From NCBI GenBank assembly GCA_963920525.1, contig OY986438.1, positions 127,630,420 to 127,694,419 of the forward strand: 64,000 nucleotides of DNA, in the 5' to 3' direction. Positions 24,501 to 34,582 of the stretch are shown piece after piece (within the stretch, counting starts at the first letter, position 1; each line of letters begins with the position of its first letter). The DNA is from Dichetophora obliterata. Lineage: Eukaryota > Arthropoda > Insecta > Diptera > Sciomyzidae. The notes below the pieces were generated by a model that worked only from the letters and a program-made list of their open reading frames with translations, ran no database searches and had not been told where the DNA came from. The translations under genes and the position numbers were made by a program.

Positions 24501-24923
24501 AAAATTCTTAAAAAAATGTTTAGTTGGCAGCCCTGTGTAGAAAAATGTTAGAATTTTGAAATTCTGACATCAGATGCAAAATCAGCGATTCATTTTTACC
24601 TAGTGTTCACTCTAACCCTCAAATTCGCAAAAATAAACCAAAAATCCCCACACATTTTTTAATTAATGAGCAACACTCTAACATTCCAATGGAAATCGAT
24701 ATAAACTGAGAGCGAATTTATGCTCTAAGCATAAAGCTGGGATAAAATGTGAACAAAACCACTTTTTTATCTCCCGATTTATACGCTTGGTATAAAATTA
24801 ACCTAGAGATAGTTATCCCCGAATTAAATCATATTTATGCCCTTTGTGAACAAAATGGCCCTAAGTGAATCCATGGACTCAATCAAACATAAAATTATAG
24901 ATTACCTGCAGTACCGACGTTGA
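21554..24923 (+). pseudogene. Jockey-like reverse transcriptase, frameshifted and interrupted
   Basis: The frame opens directly after a stop at 21551, without an ATG, and begins YSFIIPLHKSGNKSLINNYR, the usual N-terminal RT motif, so the 5' half (ORF1, endonuclease) is missing. Then come TDFSKAFDIVNHKLL, SGVPQGSHLGPLLF and the catalytic FADD (LMFADDVKLF, about 22080). A one-base shift near 22157 changes frame, and the second frame resumes with NWCKTNRMNF and continues through NDLGVTMDPKLRF, GFIKRWAKEF and RPILEYASVVW to 22849. A foldback element then interrupts it. The last codons (SESMDSIKHKIIDYLQYRR, stop at 24921-24923) continue after it. Deleting the insertion plus one TAA copy restores the frame exactly. 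Reverse transcriptase copies LINE RNA at the nicked target. This copy cannot be active. Confidence 0.85.
22850..24861. mobile_element. PIF/Harbinger-like foldback element, 2012 bp
   Basis: The termini are GGGCCATTTTGTTCACA and its complement TGTGAACAAAATGGCCC (with small internal differences), flanked by an exact TAA duplication (22847-22849, 24862-24864). A 3-bp TWA target and a GGGCC-type end are typical of PIF/Harbinger and Tourist-like MITEs. The interior is an array of 160-230 bp modules (GGGTCGCTGAATCCGAATCC, then ATTTTGAAATTCTG, then AGGTGGCAACCCTA). They are direct in the left half and inverted from about 23780, so the whole forms a giant imperfect hairpin. No transposase was found. 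Confidence 0.8.
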
Positions 24924-25214
24924 TTATGTAAAGTTCTTTCAAACATATATCTGATGCATCTGGTGATTTGTAAACACATTATCATTAATATAACAATCTA
25001 AATGGATAAATGGACCTAAGCGTAAAATGGAAAATTTTGGTGTATAAATATCTAAATAATCTGAATGGGCCTAAACCTGGGATCTTCAATTGCCTCATAT
25101 CTTCATAATGATTGTGACTACATTTGTCGACGGTACCGTGGTGTTTTGGTGTCTTTTTACCTCTTGAAACACTACGTTAGATCGATTTGTAATATATTAA
25201 TATGAGTGGCCGAT

Positions 25215-25465
25215 AAGACCTAGCTTGTCTTGGTGCCTGCGTTCGCAACTGGTTTTCTTTATTTTATGAAAATTGGTTTGGTGAAGTTGACCTAGTTTGT
25301 CGAGTAACCACCCTGTCAAGCCCGGATCTCACCGGCTTCAGGAAGACAGAACGATATATATTATATATATATACCTATTGGAGTGGTGTTTTATTGGGTA
25401 TGAGACCTTGTTTGTCACACGTTTGTATACAAAAATTGTTGCTAACTTGACCTTGTTTGTCTTGA
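25215..25465 (+). repeat. Recurring GACCTWGTTTGTC motif in LINE 3' region
   Basis: GACCTAGCTTGTC, GACCTAGTTTGTC, GACCTTGTTTGTC and GACCTTGTTTGTC occur at about 25218, 25289, 25403 and 25451. Spacing is irregular, so this is not a simple tandem array. Confidence 0.55.
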
Positions 25466-25740
25466 AAACGCAACCCTGCTTTGCTATGTGATATTATCGT
25501 TTTTGACTTAACTTTTTTTTTTGTTATTTTTTATACTTTAATAAAATTATATATTTAAGCAATTTATTAAAACTTTTTAGTTTGTTAATAATACATGATT
25601 TCAAACAAAATCATACTTTATATTTTTGAATTGTATTAAATATCTTGATATAAAACCTGTTAAGGTTTAGCAATCAAGTAAATAACTTAATAAATAAATA
25701 TAATTTTGTGCCAATATTCTTTTCCGAGAAGAAAAAGCAT

Positions 25741-26130
25741 GTACCTCCTTTGATTTTGGCGTCACATAGCCTTGCAAACAACGTTTTTAAATATAAAAAG
25801 CTTTGCATTCTGTGTAAAGTCGTTTTACAAACAGCTTCATGTAATCGAATTTGGAATGTTATGATGGCAAAATGATTTTTTCAGCTTGCACGAGAGGAAT
25901 GTTGATGAACATTACTTTTTTCAATCATAAACGATGTTCGCTGTGGTCACTCACTGCGTTTGAAGTAATCCTTCGCACGATTTTAGATACTCATAAAGAT
26001 AGCAAGGATACGTTGTCTGACATTCTTGCATTCCAAACAGTATAGTGGGGACTTTCAAATCCGAGACATATGCCATTGATGTTTTTTGTATTCAATTACC
26101 CTCAAAATCTGTGACCTCGTTATGTACTTT
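25741..26130 (-). pseudogene. Relic of the uncharacterised TE-like gene, 5' part
   Basis: Minus-strand pieces read IEYKKHQWH, VSDLKVPTILFGMQECQTTY followed by PCYLYEYLKS, later MKLFVKRLYTECKAF, and finally DAKIKGG just before the LINE boundary. In the protein group I recall, a GDLKV--LLLGLQ-GYTK-PCFLCEW region precedes an MKNFVKA segment, and AKIKEG-IFVGPQIR follows, so the order fits and the last residues join the relic at 21543. Several stops and frame changes show long decay. Biochemical function is unknown. Confidence 0.55.
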
Positions 26131-28316
26131 TATAAGGTTATTTCCGAGTAGGAACATACAAGAAAGGAAAATTCGAATTTAATTAAATACACTTAGTTTA
26201 AAAGAATTCATAAAAATATTAACATCATGAACTCTCCCAAGACCTAATAAGCAAATTTTTTAGTATTATTTAATTTTGGAGGCTTATATATTTAAAACTG
26301 AACTATGTTGTATCTGCATCCAAAACTAATATACAAAGAATAAATTACCGAATGTCCTGTAAGTTTTAAAAAGCGTCATTTTGTTCCCTTGTGTTATTTT
26401 TAAATTATTTATGATATTTTTCAGCTCCGCCATGGTCTAATGACTTAAATGAAAGTAAAACCTTAAAAGTGGTTCAAAACCTAGTCAACTTTATTTAAAA
26501 TTCATTAGTTATTTAAATATTTTACAGAATTTATAACGAAAAGACTACATAGAAGCTGTAGTTGTAGCGACACCTTAATGTTTTAACTACAACTTCCGCT
26601 ACTTGGAGCTGCTTGAAGTTTTTAACAAGAAAAGCACTGCTCAAATTCCCAAGTGGTGCTTCTCCAAAAACAACAAAAAACAAAAAAAAAACACTATGCT
26701 GCAGTTAATAAAAATATCGAAACTTTTCTACTTTTCAACCATTTATTTGTGATAAAAGCAAAATGCTGCCGCAGTTATGTGCTTTTGCTACTTTTCTACT
26801 ACTCCTGCTACCGAATACCTACTATGCACTGCTATTTGAAACACTCCAGAGGTCGTCCTGCTGGTACTTACTCTTGTTGTTCTTAGTGCTTCTTTTGTTG
26901 TTGTTATTGTTGTTGTCATAAGACTGCCCGTCTGCAATGTTACGCATAAAATACACGTGAACGAACAGTCAGAGCGTGAACAACAGATGTTGGCTGTTGT
27001 AAAAACTTGTATTTAAATTCCTCTTTGCTCCTTTGCTCTGCTTGTTCATAGCAATATGTTCATGTTTAACCCTTTGTTGCATGCTCGTTGCAGGAATTTC
27101 TTGTGTTAAAGTATTTAAAAAAATACAAACAAAAATTCCTTTCAAAATTATCTTTGCTTTTATTTGATATACAAAAATTGTGAGTTTAAAATTTTCGTTT
27201 GAAATTTCAGAAGTGGCATTTTAAGCGAATATAAGCAAAGCTAGGTTTTTTGTATGTGTTTTTAGTATGTTTTCATTTTGCATTTTTGTTTCTTATTTCG
27301 TATTTCCGGTTAATTCACTTCTACTAACAACCAGCCAGCACAAATGTTCTGCTACACTTTCGGACCCACACACTAGAACGTCATTGACGCTCAGTCGGCG
27401 GGCGGGCGCTGACTGTAAATTTGTTGTGCGTGACCTGAATTCACGCTGGCAATGATAGTGTTTCTCCCCATCAACCAAACATTCCTGCGTGCCAAATTCT
27501 AAGCACACAACATGTGAAAGCTATGCAGAGGTCTGTTTCCTTTTCGAGTTTATGTTTGGGGAAATATTTTGAAGCTGCTGCTTTTTTCAGCTATTTATTT
27601 CTCATTTCTGAAATAAAAACTTCAATAAAAATGTTGCGGTTTTGCATTTTATATTCAGAAAATTTGATTGAGTCTAAATTCCATACCGCTATGGCGCGCT
27701 ATTATCAGCTCTCAGCTCAACTCGTGCTGCTTCCCATAGAGTTGAAATTCTTGCAAATTCACAATTTGATGTTTGACATATTGTGTTTATATGTATGTGT
27801 GTGTGTGTGTAAGTTGTGTTGTGCTAACAAATTGTTGATTGAGCATGTGTCAGGTCCTTACATAGTAATAGCAAGACATTCTGTCGCATATTGAAAGCAT
27901 GGTTTTTTTATTTTTTACTGTATTGAATTGAGTGAACACACACACAAAAATATGTGTAGAGGCGTTGATTGTAAATTATGGCACTTGTACAAGCAACAGC
28001 TTGTTTAGTACTTTGAATTGTTGGTTACATAAAAAAAGTTAATTGAGCATTTTAGTCAGCTACAGAAAAACGCTGGTTTTTTTTTATTTTTGATTTATAT
28101 TCTTTTTATACTACATTCTCTTTCGATAGGCTTCAAACTGACTCTTTTCGATTGATCGATTAGAATTGAATTGATAGAAAATTTCGCTTTTTTCACTTCT
28201 TTTTTATTTTTGAATCTTGAGAGAAATTTTGATTGAATAGCAAATAAAAGTAGAACTTCGGAAACAGAAAATAGCATCAGATTGACGGCATTATCATAAA
28301 ATTTGCGAATAATATA
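26131..28316. other. Mixed-composition DNA, no supported gene
   Basis: A GC-richer patch at about 27330-27500 contains GTCGGCGGGCGGGCGCTGAC and stands out from its surroundings. It could be a conserved non-coding or regulatory patch, but no promoter could be assigned. CTG/GTT-type simple runs lie at 26860-26920 and a GT run at about 27792-27811. Modest open frames (for example 27514-27894) show no domain. At 26404 a TTTTTCAG is followed by about 25 open codons, too little to call an exon. Confidence 0.3.
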
Positions 28317-28574
28317 CAGTGAAAGTCAAAAAATAGTACACAGAGTAAAATTCAAGTTCAGTTGAACGTTGTCCATGTAATTTAAGTATTACAAAAATAT
28401 GCTAAAAGCCCAAATCTAGGTCATAACAAGGAGATTTCATGAATTTATAATTTATAAAATAAAAATATAAATTAAAATTTGTCTTAGAGATATGCCGCAA
28501 CAATGAAAAAAATTATCTATATTAAGTATTAAATAGTTAAGGTAAGCTAACAATTTGCAAAGTAAAGGTGTTTT

Positions 28575-28745
28575 AGGTAGTTAACGGCAGAAATACATAA
28601 TTTTTTCTGGGTATTCTTTCGTGCAATTCACTAGCATTTAAGACTCTACGAATAGTTAAGGCACCTACTTCATAAACACGTTCATAGGAGAGGTTTTGAG
28701 AGATTTATACCGCACTGAACCTTTGCTTTTTTCTTTATCGTTTTT
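28575..28745 (-). pseudogene. Tc1-like transposase N-terminal trace
   Basis: The minus strand reads SYERVYEVGALTIRRVLNAS followed by ELHERIPRKNYVFLPL. In Tc1/Tc3 transposases the second helix-turn-helix ends in a TVRR-L-E-GL-GR-ARKKP-L stretch, and this resembles it in order and spacing. No DDE residues were found, so the catalytic part is gone. Its place between TA-flanked Tc1-type ends supports the call. Confidence 0.4.
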
Positions 28746-29810
28746 TGTATATCCACGGACCTTTCGATTTTTTTAATTTTACTTTTTGCAATTACTCCAA
28801 AAGCCTTCTTTATAATACTGCATAGCTACACAACTATTTACTTCTTTTAAATAGTCTTTTCCTCGAGCAATTGTGAATCAAACTGTGTTAAAACTAATGC
28901 AAACTTGACAAATTATTATGCAACTTTCGTCACAAAAAAAAACATCTGCAGACCTAACGGTATTTTTAATAGTGGGTGTCTATAAGAGAAGTCAATAGCC
29001 CTTTTAAATCCCGGGATTGTCTTTCCTGGATCCCGGGATTTTTAAATAAAAAAATTGTTTCACAAATATTCATGTAAATGCAAACATTTCATTTTAAGTT
29101 GATATGAATATAGAATTAGAAAAAACTTTTATTGAGGCAGAAAAAGATTGTTAGAACGATGAGTGTGAATCACTGGAGCAAAGACTTTGCATAGTTTTAG
29201 AAGAATTTTCAACATCGTGAAGTCAGCTATGTATTTAAAAATTGTCAGATATTCTGACTTAGGAAATTATTTTGTTTTATGGTGAAGGTAATCGTGATAG
29301 AATCAGAACGATGCTTCTAATCAGCGGGTTTGATTTGTAATAATATTCGAACAATACTCTCCAATATAAAATAAAACGAGTTGATTTGCTTAATGTATTA
29401 CTTTAAAGACAACTTAAAAACAAAATTTAATTTGAAAAGTCTTTTCCAACCTTAATTTGCCTAAAACACAAAAAAAAACATGAAGGCGATGTACAAAAAA
29501 GTGAAACATTTATATAGTAATACCTTAAACTGTTGTCTTTTTTATAATTTTTGTTCTTTAACCCTCTTAATTTCTAGGCTAAACTAAAAACAAAATCATT
29601 TTTTTTGCTGTAATATTCCTACCATTTAGGCCCTTAAAAAATGAAAAAAAAACATACCTTTCATTTTAACCTGCGCTACTTTCGTTTTACAAGCTTGTAC
29701 AAAGAAGATATTGTTTAGCTCCCGTTCGGCACAAAGTCTTTATTTTTATTTTTTAAAGGTTTTTCAACCCTTTAGATCTCTGTTTTTTAAACCCTCTTAA
29801 TATTCTTATC

Positions 29811-30725
29811 CCTCTTGAGCAAAGGTATAGAACAAGCACAGCAGGCGGTCAACATATTTACAGACGGCTCCAAAATGCCTACGGGGGTAGATGCGGCTGT
29901 GTATTGCGCAGAGCCTAATATAAGGCAGCCATATAAACTGCCGAACCACTGCAGTATCTTCCAGGCGGAAATATTTGCCATAAGGAAGGCTGCTGAGATA
30001 GCCCTCCGCTAACATCAAATTCAAAAGTGTCTTGGCTGGCAGAGATGCACTAGATGCACTATGCGCTTCGAAGAGAGTGCGCATCTACTGAGTCCCTAGC
30101 CACCAGGGCATTGAGGGAAACGAGATGTCAGATGGTTTAGCAAAGGAAGGCGCCGGGCTGGAATCAGAACTCGCAGAACATGTACTTACTCCGCAACAAG
30201 AGTTGCACCGGAACCTCGAAAGAAGAGCCACACTAGCAGTAAATCGTAGATGGAGAGATACGGCATCGTGCAAAATCTCAAAAATCATGTGCTATTCACA
30301 ATGCGAAAAACGAACTCTGCTCATCTTGGCACGCCCACGCAAAGAATTGCAGGACACTAGTAGGCATGCTCACTGGTCACTGCATGACGGCAGCCCACGC
30401 GAGGAAGCTTGGCATTACCACGGATGACAACTGCAGGAAGTGCAAGGAACCGGGCACAGTGGAGACCCTGGAGCACCAACTATGCACATACCCCGCCCTA
30501 CTTAGATCGAGACTAAACTACCTAGGCTCATCGACATTCCCGTTGCTTAAAGATGTAGAAAGAGGGGGTTTCTGGAATCCCTCCTAAGGTTTGCGAATTC
30601 AACGCTAATCTTTAAAGACTTTCAAATAAACACAAAGGTTTCTTTTATTCGCTACCGGTACCACAAAGACCTGAATTGGTCTATGTGAGCCTTCACGAAG
30701 GCATCCGGTTTAACCTAACCTAACC
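29811..30725 (+). mobile_element. 5'-truncated RNase H-type LINE with 13-bp TSD
   Basis: TAATATTCTTATC occurs exactly at 29798-29810 and 30726-30738 and brackets the insert. The 3' end is GGCATCCGGTTTAACC plus repeated TAACC, a tail style found in fly LINEs rather than poly-A. The 915 bp hold the RNase H domain and the C-terminal region only. Confidence 0.85.
29812..30690 (+). pseudogene. LINE RNase H and C-terminal region, frameshifted
   Basis: The first frame contains IFTDGSK (first acidic residue of RNase H) and CSIFQAEIFAIRKAAEIA (the glutamate), then stops at 30010. After a gap where the TDSQ region should be, a second frame reads VPSHQGIEGNEMSDGLAKEG, with the last aspartate and the GNE-AD-LAK signature. 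A third frame gives GHCMTAAHARKLG and CRKCKEPGTVETLEHQLC, a CCHC-like cluster found after RNase H in I/LOA/R1-type LINEs. A fourth, from about 30581, reads LLRFANSTLIF and ends HKDLNWSM. RNase H removes template RNA during second-strand synthesis. At least three frame breaks show it is dead. The clade within the RNase H-bearing LINEs is uncertain. Confidence 0.8.
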
Positions 30726-31016
30726 TAATATTCTTATCATTAAAGCCATAAAAAAATAAAAAACATAAATTTAATTTTTGTCCGGTTAATTTGTTCTTAT
30801 AAAATAGTCCGAAAAAATTTTTTTTGCTTTTCCTCGGCACAAAATCGGAAATCCAACTGGCTTTTAGGCCAAATATCTCTCTTAATTTATTTTTATCATG
30901 TTGTTTCATCTTTTCTTCATAGATGATTTAAACAAAAGCTATGCAAAATAAATACATATAAAAATGACTTTCTGATGTGTCCAATATATTGGGCAAATCC
31001 ACTGAAAGGGTTAAAT
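30715..31016 (-). pseudogene. Possible hAT-like ORF trace
   Basis: The minus-strand frame beginning with ATG at about 30909 reads MKQHDKNKLREIFGLKASWI followed by SDFVPRKSKKNFFG. The same start (NQHDKNKFREIF) occurs at about 54792 on the plus strand in a diverged copy. Shared reading suggests a once-coding segment of the hAT-like element, but no hAT domain is recognisable. Confidence 0.35.
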
Positions 31017-32149
31017 TAATACAATTTGCTAGTCATTAATATAATTGAAGTTTTGTGTGTTTATAAGCAATAAGGATATTCACAATTGTGTGGTATAGTT
31101 GTGTTGTTTTGTTTTTTTTTTTTTTTTTGCCATAGTTGAAAATCACATTTATGAGCACCCTTTATAATAGAATTTGTGGTTGGGATCCTCCCACTATAGC
31201 TTCTTGTTACTAAGCAAATAAATTAACTATCCAATTTGATATATTTTATAAATATATGGTATAAATAACTTTAGCTTGCATTTTGAGCATCTTTAATTTT
31301 GGCAATTAGAAAATAACTGGCAACCGATCAGTTGTTTATGGAACTTTAAAAACCGCATTTCATGTAAAACAAGAAAAATATAAAAACCACTCCGTAAAGT
31401 GTGGTACAACACCACGGGGTTTTTTAACTACACTGAAAACCACGCAATTGTTAATATCCTTAATGTGTTTTGTTTTGTTTTTGTTACTTTATAAATGAAA
31501 AAAATTAACATTTTTTAGTTTCAAGTAATAAATAGCAAAAGATTGCATTAAAAACCTTTTGAATTAATTACTTCTTAAAATATTCAATCCCGAACTAATC
31601 CCGGAATCTCGAGATTGAGATTTTCAATCCCGATAATCCCGGGATCGAGAAAGCTTCCGGGATTGGACTCCCTAGTGTCTATGTAGATAATTGTATATTA
31701 ACTTTTAACCGAACTTTTCAGGTTGTTTTCCTACTGCGGCAAAGCTTTAAGGTAAATTTGAATTTATATTTCAATTTTATGAATATAAATTTTTTCATTT
31801 GTGCATTTAAAATTTTTTTGTAATACTTCAAATACATTGAAAACGTCCTACTGAACTTGTGGATATCATCTGTATACTTATTTTTGACTCTCACTGTACC
31901 ATTTAGGTGCCTTGACCTTCAAAAAAAAAGTTGTCGATGCGACTAAAAATTAACCTTAATCTATGTTATGACGATTCCCAAAATATTTTGGTTTTCACGA
32001 TAACCGTCAGTTAAAATCAGTGTAAATGTATTTTTTAAACAGGACGTTTTGAATTATTGAAAATTTCGGGGTGTTTTTGATTGAAGCGTTTTTTCAGCAT
32101 AAAATTTTTTGGTTTTTTTTTTTTTGGACAATCTGATTAAGGTGTTTCT

Positions 32150-32493
32150 GGTGGCGGCCGTATCCTAGTGGGTAGAGTGCGTGGCCCCTTAGCTAAAGAA
32201 CCGCGGTAGCCCGGGTTCAATTCCAGCTCAGACAGAATGTTTTTTCAATTGAAATAATATTTCTGTTCTATCGTCACTTCTCTGCAGACAATGGCAAACC
32301 TCAGAGAGTAAAAACTGCCATGTAAAGCTTCTCGAGAGCATAAGCCGTTCGGAGTCGGCATTAAACTCGTAGGCCCAGTTCTCCATCATTTGTGTTCAAA
32401 CATTTAATAACATGCACAACACAACTGATCAATAAAAGCTCGGTCAAAGTCCTTTCTAGGGCTGAAATGGCCAATTTATTTTCTTTTATTTTA
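32150..32493 (+). mobile_element. tRNA-derived SINE, family B, copy 1
   Basis: The head GGTGGCGGCCGTATCC is followed by an A-box-like TAGTGGGTAGAGTG (about 32166-32179) and B box GGGTTCAATTCC (32213-32224). The body ends with GGGCTGAAATGGCC and a T-rich tail. Near-identical 14-bp flanks, ATTAAGGTGTTTCT (32136-32149) and ATTAAGGTGTCTCT (32494-32507), mark a target duplication. Copy 2 lies inverted at 33636-33962. Confidence 0.85.
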
Positions 32494-32507
32494 ATTAAGG
32501 TGTCTCT

Positions 32508-33133
32508 CGATAAACACGATTAGTTTGTTACTTGTTCTTTGAAACCGTGTTGGTTGAAACTTTTAAATAAGTTTATGAAATAAGTCTAATACGCTATTTC
32601 ATATTTTTGTTGAGTTTTATTGTTGGTTGGTGGTTGGTTAGAGTGGTGAAATAGCTAAAGGCTACTTTCAAATAGCTCTATTAAGCCGTTTTCGTGCCAC
32701 TACTTCATGTTCATGTGCGTTAAACTGCATTGTGTTGAATGGAGAAGGTGTCTTTGTTCTTTATGGCCATCCAGTTTGATTATGGAAGGTAATAAGTTCG
32801 TTTATTTTAATGATTGAGAGATCCTCTAGGTTGTACAAGAAAGGTTTTTCAGTGTTCTTAGTTCACATCTTGTAAGTGTAGGGTTAGTGCATAGAAGGTA
32901 GGGTTTAGAGCATTGTACTTAGTTTACAATGTCCCGAACTGACTATCGTAACACTTCAATCAGGGGCCATATTTTCTTTGCTGTTGTACAAGTTAATAAG
33001 CTTCTCCATCAATAATCAGCTATGTAAAAATTGGGAGAGAACACTCCTTACTTAACATCAACATTGTTGAGAAACTCCATTACAACTTTTATAAAATAGA
33101 TTAAGACGTAAAGAACCACTAACTGTCGGAATG
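32508..33133. other. AT-rich DNA between SINEs, no gene seen
   Basis: Nothing supported was recognised. Confidence 0.35.
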
Positions 33134-33450
33134 TCGGCCTTTGTAGTCTAGTGGAGAGTGCACTAGACTATCAATCCAGAGGTCCCTGGTTCGAGTCCGT
33201 GCTCGGGCTTGGTTCTTTTCACTTTCTTTGTTCTTTCCTACATTTAAGAAGTATGGAAAACTAAAAATCTACGACTAAATTGCGGAAAATGTGGAATTAA
33301 AGGACAGGAGCAACTAAGATCAAAATGCTTGCCGAGGTTAAGGTATAACACTAGCCTCGGTTAAACGCAAATCAAATTGTCTTTCACGAATGGTTTCGAA
33401 TAAGGTGTTTGCTTGGTTCTTTGATCTTTTAAAAAAAAAAAAAAAAAAAA
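33134..33450 (+). mobile_element. tRNA-derived SINE, family A, copy 2
   Basis: The head TCGGCCTTTGTAGTCTAGTG and B box GGTTCGAGTCC (33189-33199) match copy 1 at 5183. The body ends TTGATCTTTT followed by about 20 A residues. It is shorter than copy 1, lacking part of the region before the tail. Confidence 0.8.
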
Positions 33451-33635
33451 AACTGAAATCGACGACGACATTGAAAGAAACGATCTTAAATATATTTTTT
33501 AACATCTTTTTCTAGAATCATCTTCAGTTATTGCTGCAACTTCTCTTTAATGTCTTCTATCAACTAAAAACGTATGCCTGAAAGTGAAAAAAAGTAGGCA
33601 AAGGCCATATCAGGTGAAAACGGTGATTTTTCTAT

Positions 33636-33962
33636 AAAATATACAAAATAAATTGGCCATTTCAGCCCTTGCAAATATTTTGACCGTGTTTATATTGATC
33701 AATTATGTTGTGCGTGTGATTAAATGTTTGAACACAAATGATTGAGAACTGGACCTACAAGTTTTATACCAACTCCGAACGGCTTATGTTCTCAAAAAAA
33801 ATTACATGGCAATTTTTAGTGTCTGAGAATTGCCATTGTCTGCAGAGCGGTGGCGGCCAAACAGAAATATTAATCAATTGAATAAACATTCTGTCTGAGC
33901 TGGGGTTTGAACCACGGCTCTTTAGCTTACGGGTCATGCACAAGTAGGCTACGGCCACCACT
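33636..33962 (-). mobile_element. tRNA-derived SINE, family B, copy 2 (inverted)
   Basis: Complement of the family B body: the head GGTGGCCGTAGCCTACTTG starts near 33962 on the minus strand, and the B box region (GGTTCAAACCCCAGC) and the GCTCAGACAGAATG body follow, ending at GGGCTGAAATGGCC near 33655. With copy 1 it forms an inverted pair about 1.1 kb apart, able to form a hairpin if transcribed together. Confidence 0.8.
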
Positions 33963-34580
33963 GTTCTATGGATAAAAACGAAGTAGCAAATCGGTGTGCC
34001 ATTTTTAAAATTCTGAAAACATTATCAACAATTAAGTTTGGTCTGCAGATACTGGAAAGGAACCTTTTATTTCCCCACTAGTTTAATTTTCGAGTAAGAG
34101 GAGTACAAAATTGAGAAAATTATTGAAAGTATGATATACAATATATGCATATTTTTATGGTTTATTTCTTGGAAACCAATGAGGATAAAATCTTTTAACT
34201 ATTTTATTTAAATATAAACATATAAAACAGACGATATTTATATGGGTATCCAAAATATTGCAAAAAATTTATAGTTTTGCTAAAGAGCACTAATGAAGAT
34301 AGATATTTTTTCCATGAATTTAAGAGTTTTCAACCTTGATTTTTTCGAAAGTCGATACAAAAAAAATATGTGTACAACTTCGAGGATCCTTATAAGTTAT
34401 TTTAGAATATGTCAAGACTTTTGTATTTTGAAGGTTTTAAATTAGTTTTATTAACTCTTAAAGTTGTGTCGCACAACGACAATAGCACTTTTTAACACTT
34501 AACACTTCTTTTCGCGAGGATTGAAAAATCTGAAAATATTCCTGAAGAAGTATTAAGCTTAGTTCAGTAGTACTAAGTAA
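33963..34580. other. AT-rich DNA, no gene seen
   Basis: Nothing supported was recognised. Confidence 0.35.
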
Positions 34581-34582
34581 TA

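Larger units (their letters stand above)
21544..25738 (+). mobile_element. 5'-truncated jockey-like LINE inserted in the relic gene
   Basis: The insert is bounded by ATATACC (21537-21543) and ATGTACC (25739-25745), a probable 7-bp target duplication with one difference. It carries RT coding sequence at 21554-24923 and a roughly 800-bp 3' untranslated region that includes four GACCTWGTTTGTC-type motifs. Removing 21544-25745 joins the relic gene's two halves in frame. A 2-kb foldback element lies within it (22850-24861). Confidence 0.7.
28984..31674. mobile_element. hAT-like element with 8-bp TSD, nested in Tc1-like relic
   Basis: An exact 8-bp duplication GTGTCTAT flanks it (28976-28983, 31675-31682). 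The ends are AAGAGAAGTCAATAGCCC and the complement of TAGGGAGTCCAATCCCGG. Both subterminal regions carry clustered ATCCCGGGAT-type palindromes, which may be transposase-binding repeats. Other pieces of the family lie at 44691-45170 and 54661-54985. A LINE fragment with its own 13-bp duplication is inserted inside (29811-30725). Confidence 0.75.
28317..31896. mobile_element. Tc1-like relic, interrupted by a hAT-like element
   Basis: The ends CAGTGAAAGTCAAAAAATAG (28317) and the complement of CAGTGAGAGTCAAAAATAAG (ending 31896) are inverted repeats flanked by TA on both sides (28315-28316, 31897-31898), as in Tc1/mariner elements. Without the nested hAT-like insertion the element is roughly 0.9 kb, shorter than an autonomous Tc1. 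A minus-strand transposase-like trace lies at 28575-28745. Confidence 0.7.

Noticed and set aside
27514..27894. 126-codon plus-strand frame
   Set aside because: No recognisable domain; includes a GT-repeat-derived VCVCVCK run; likely chance.
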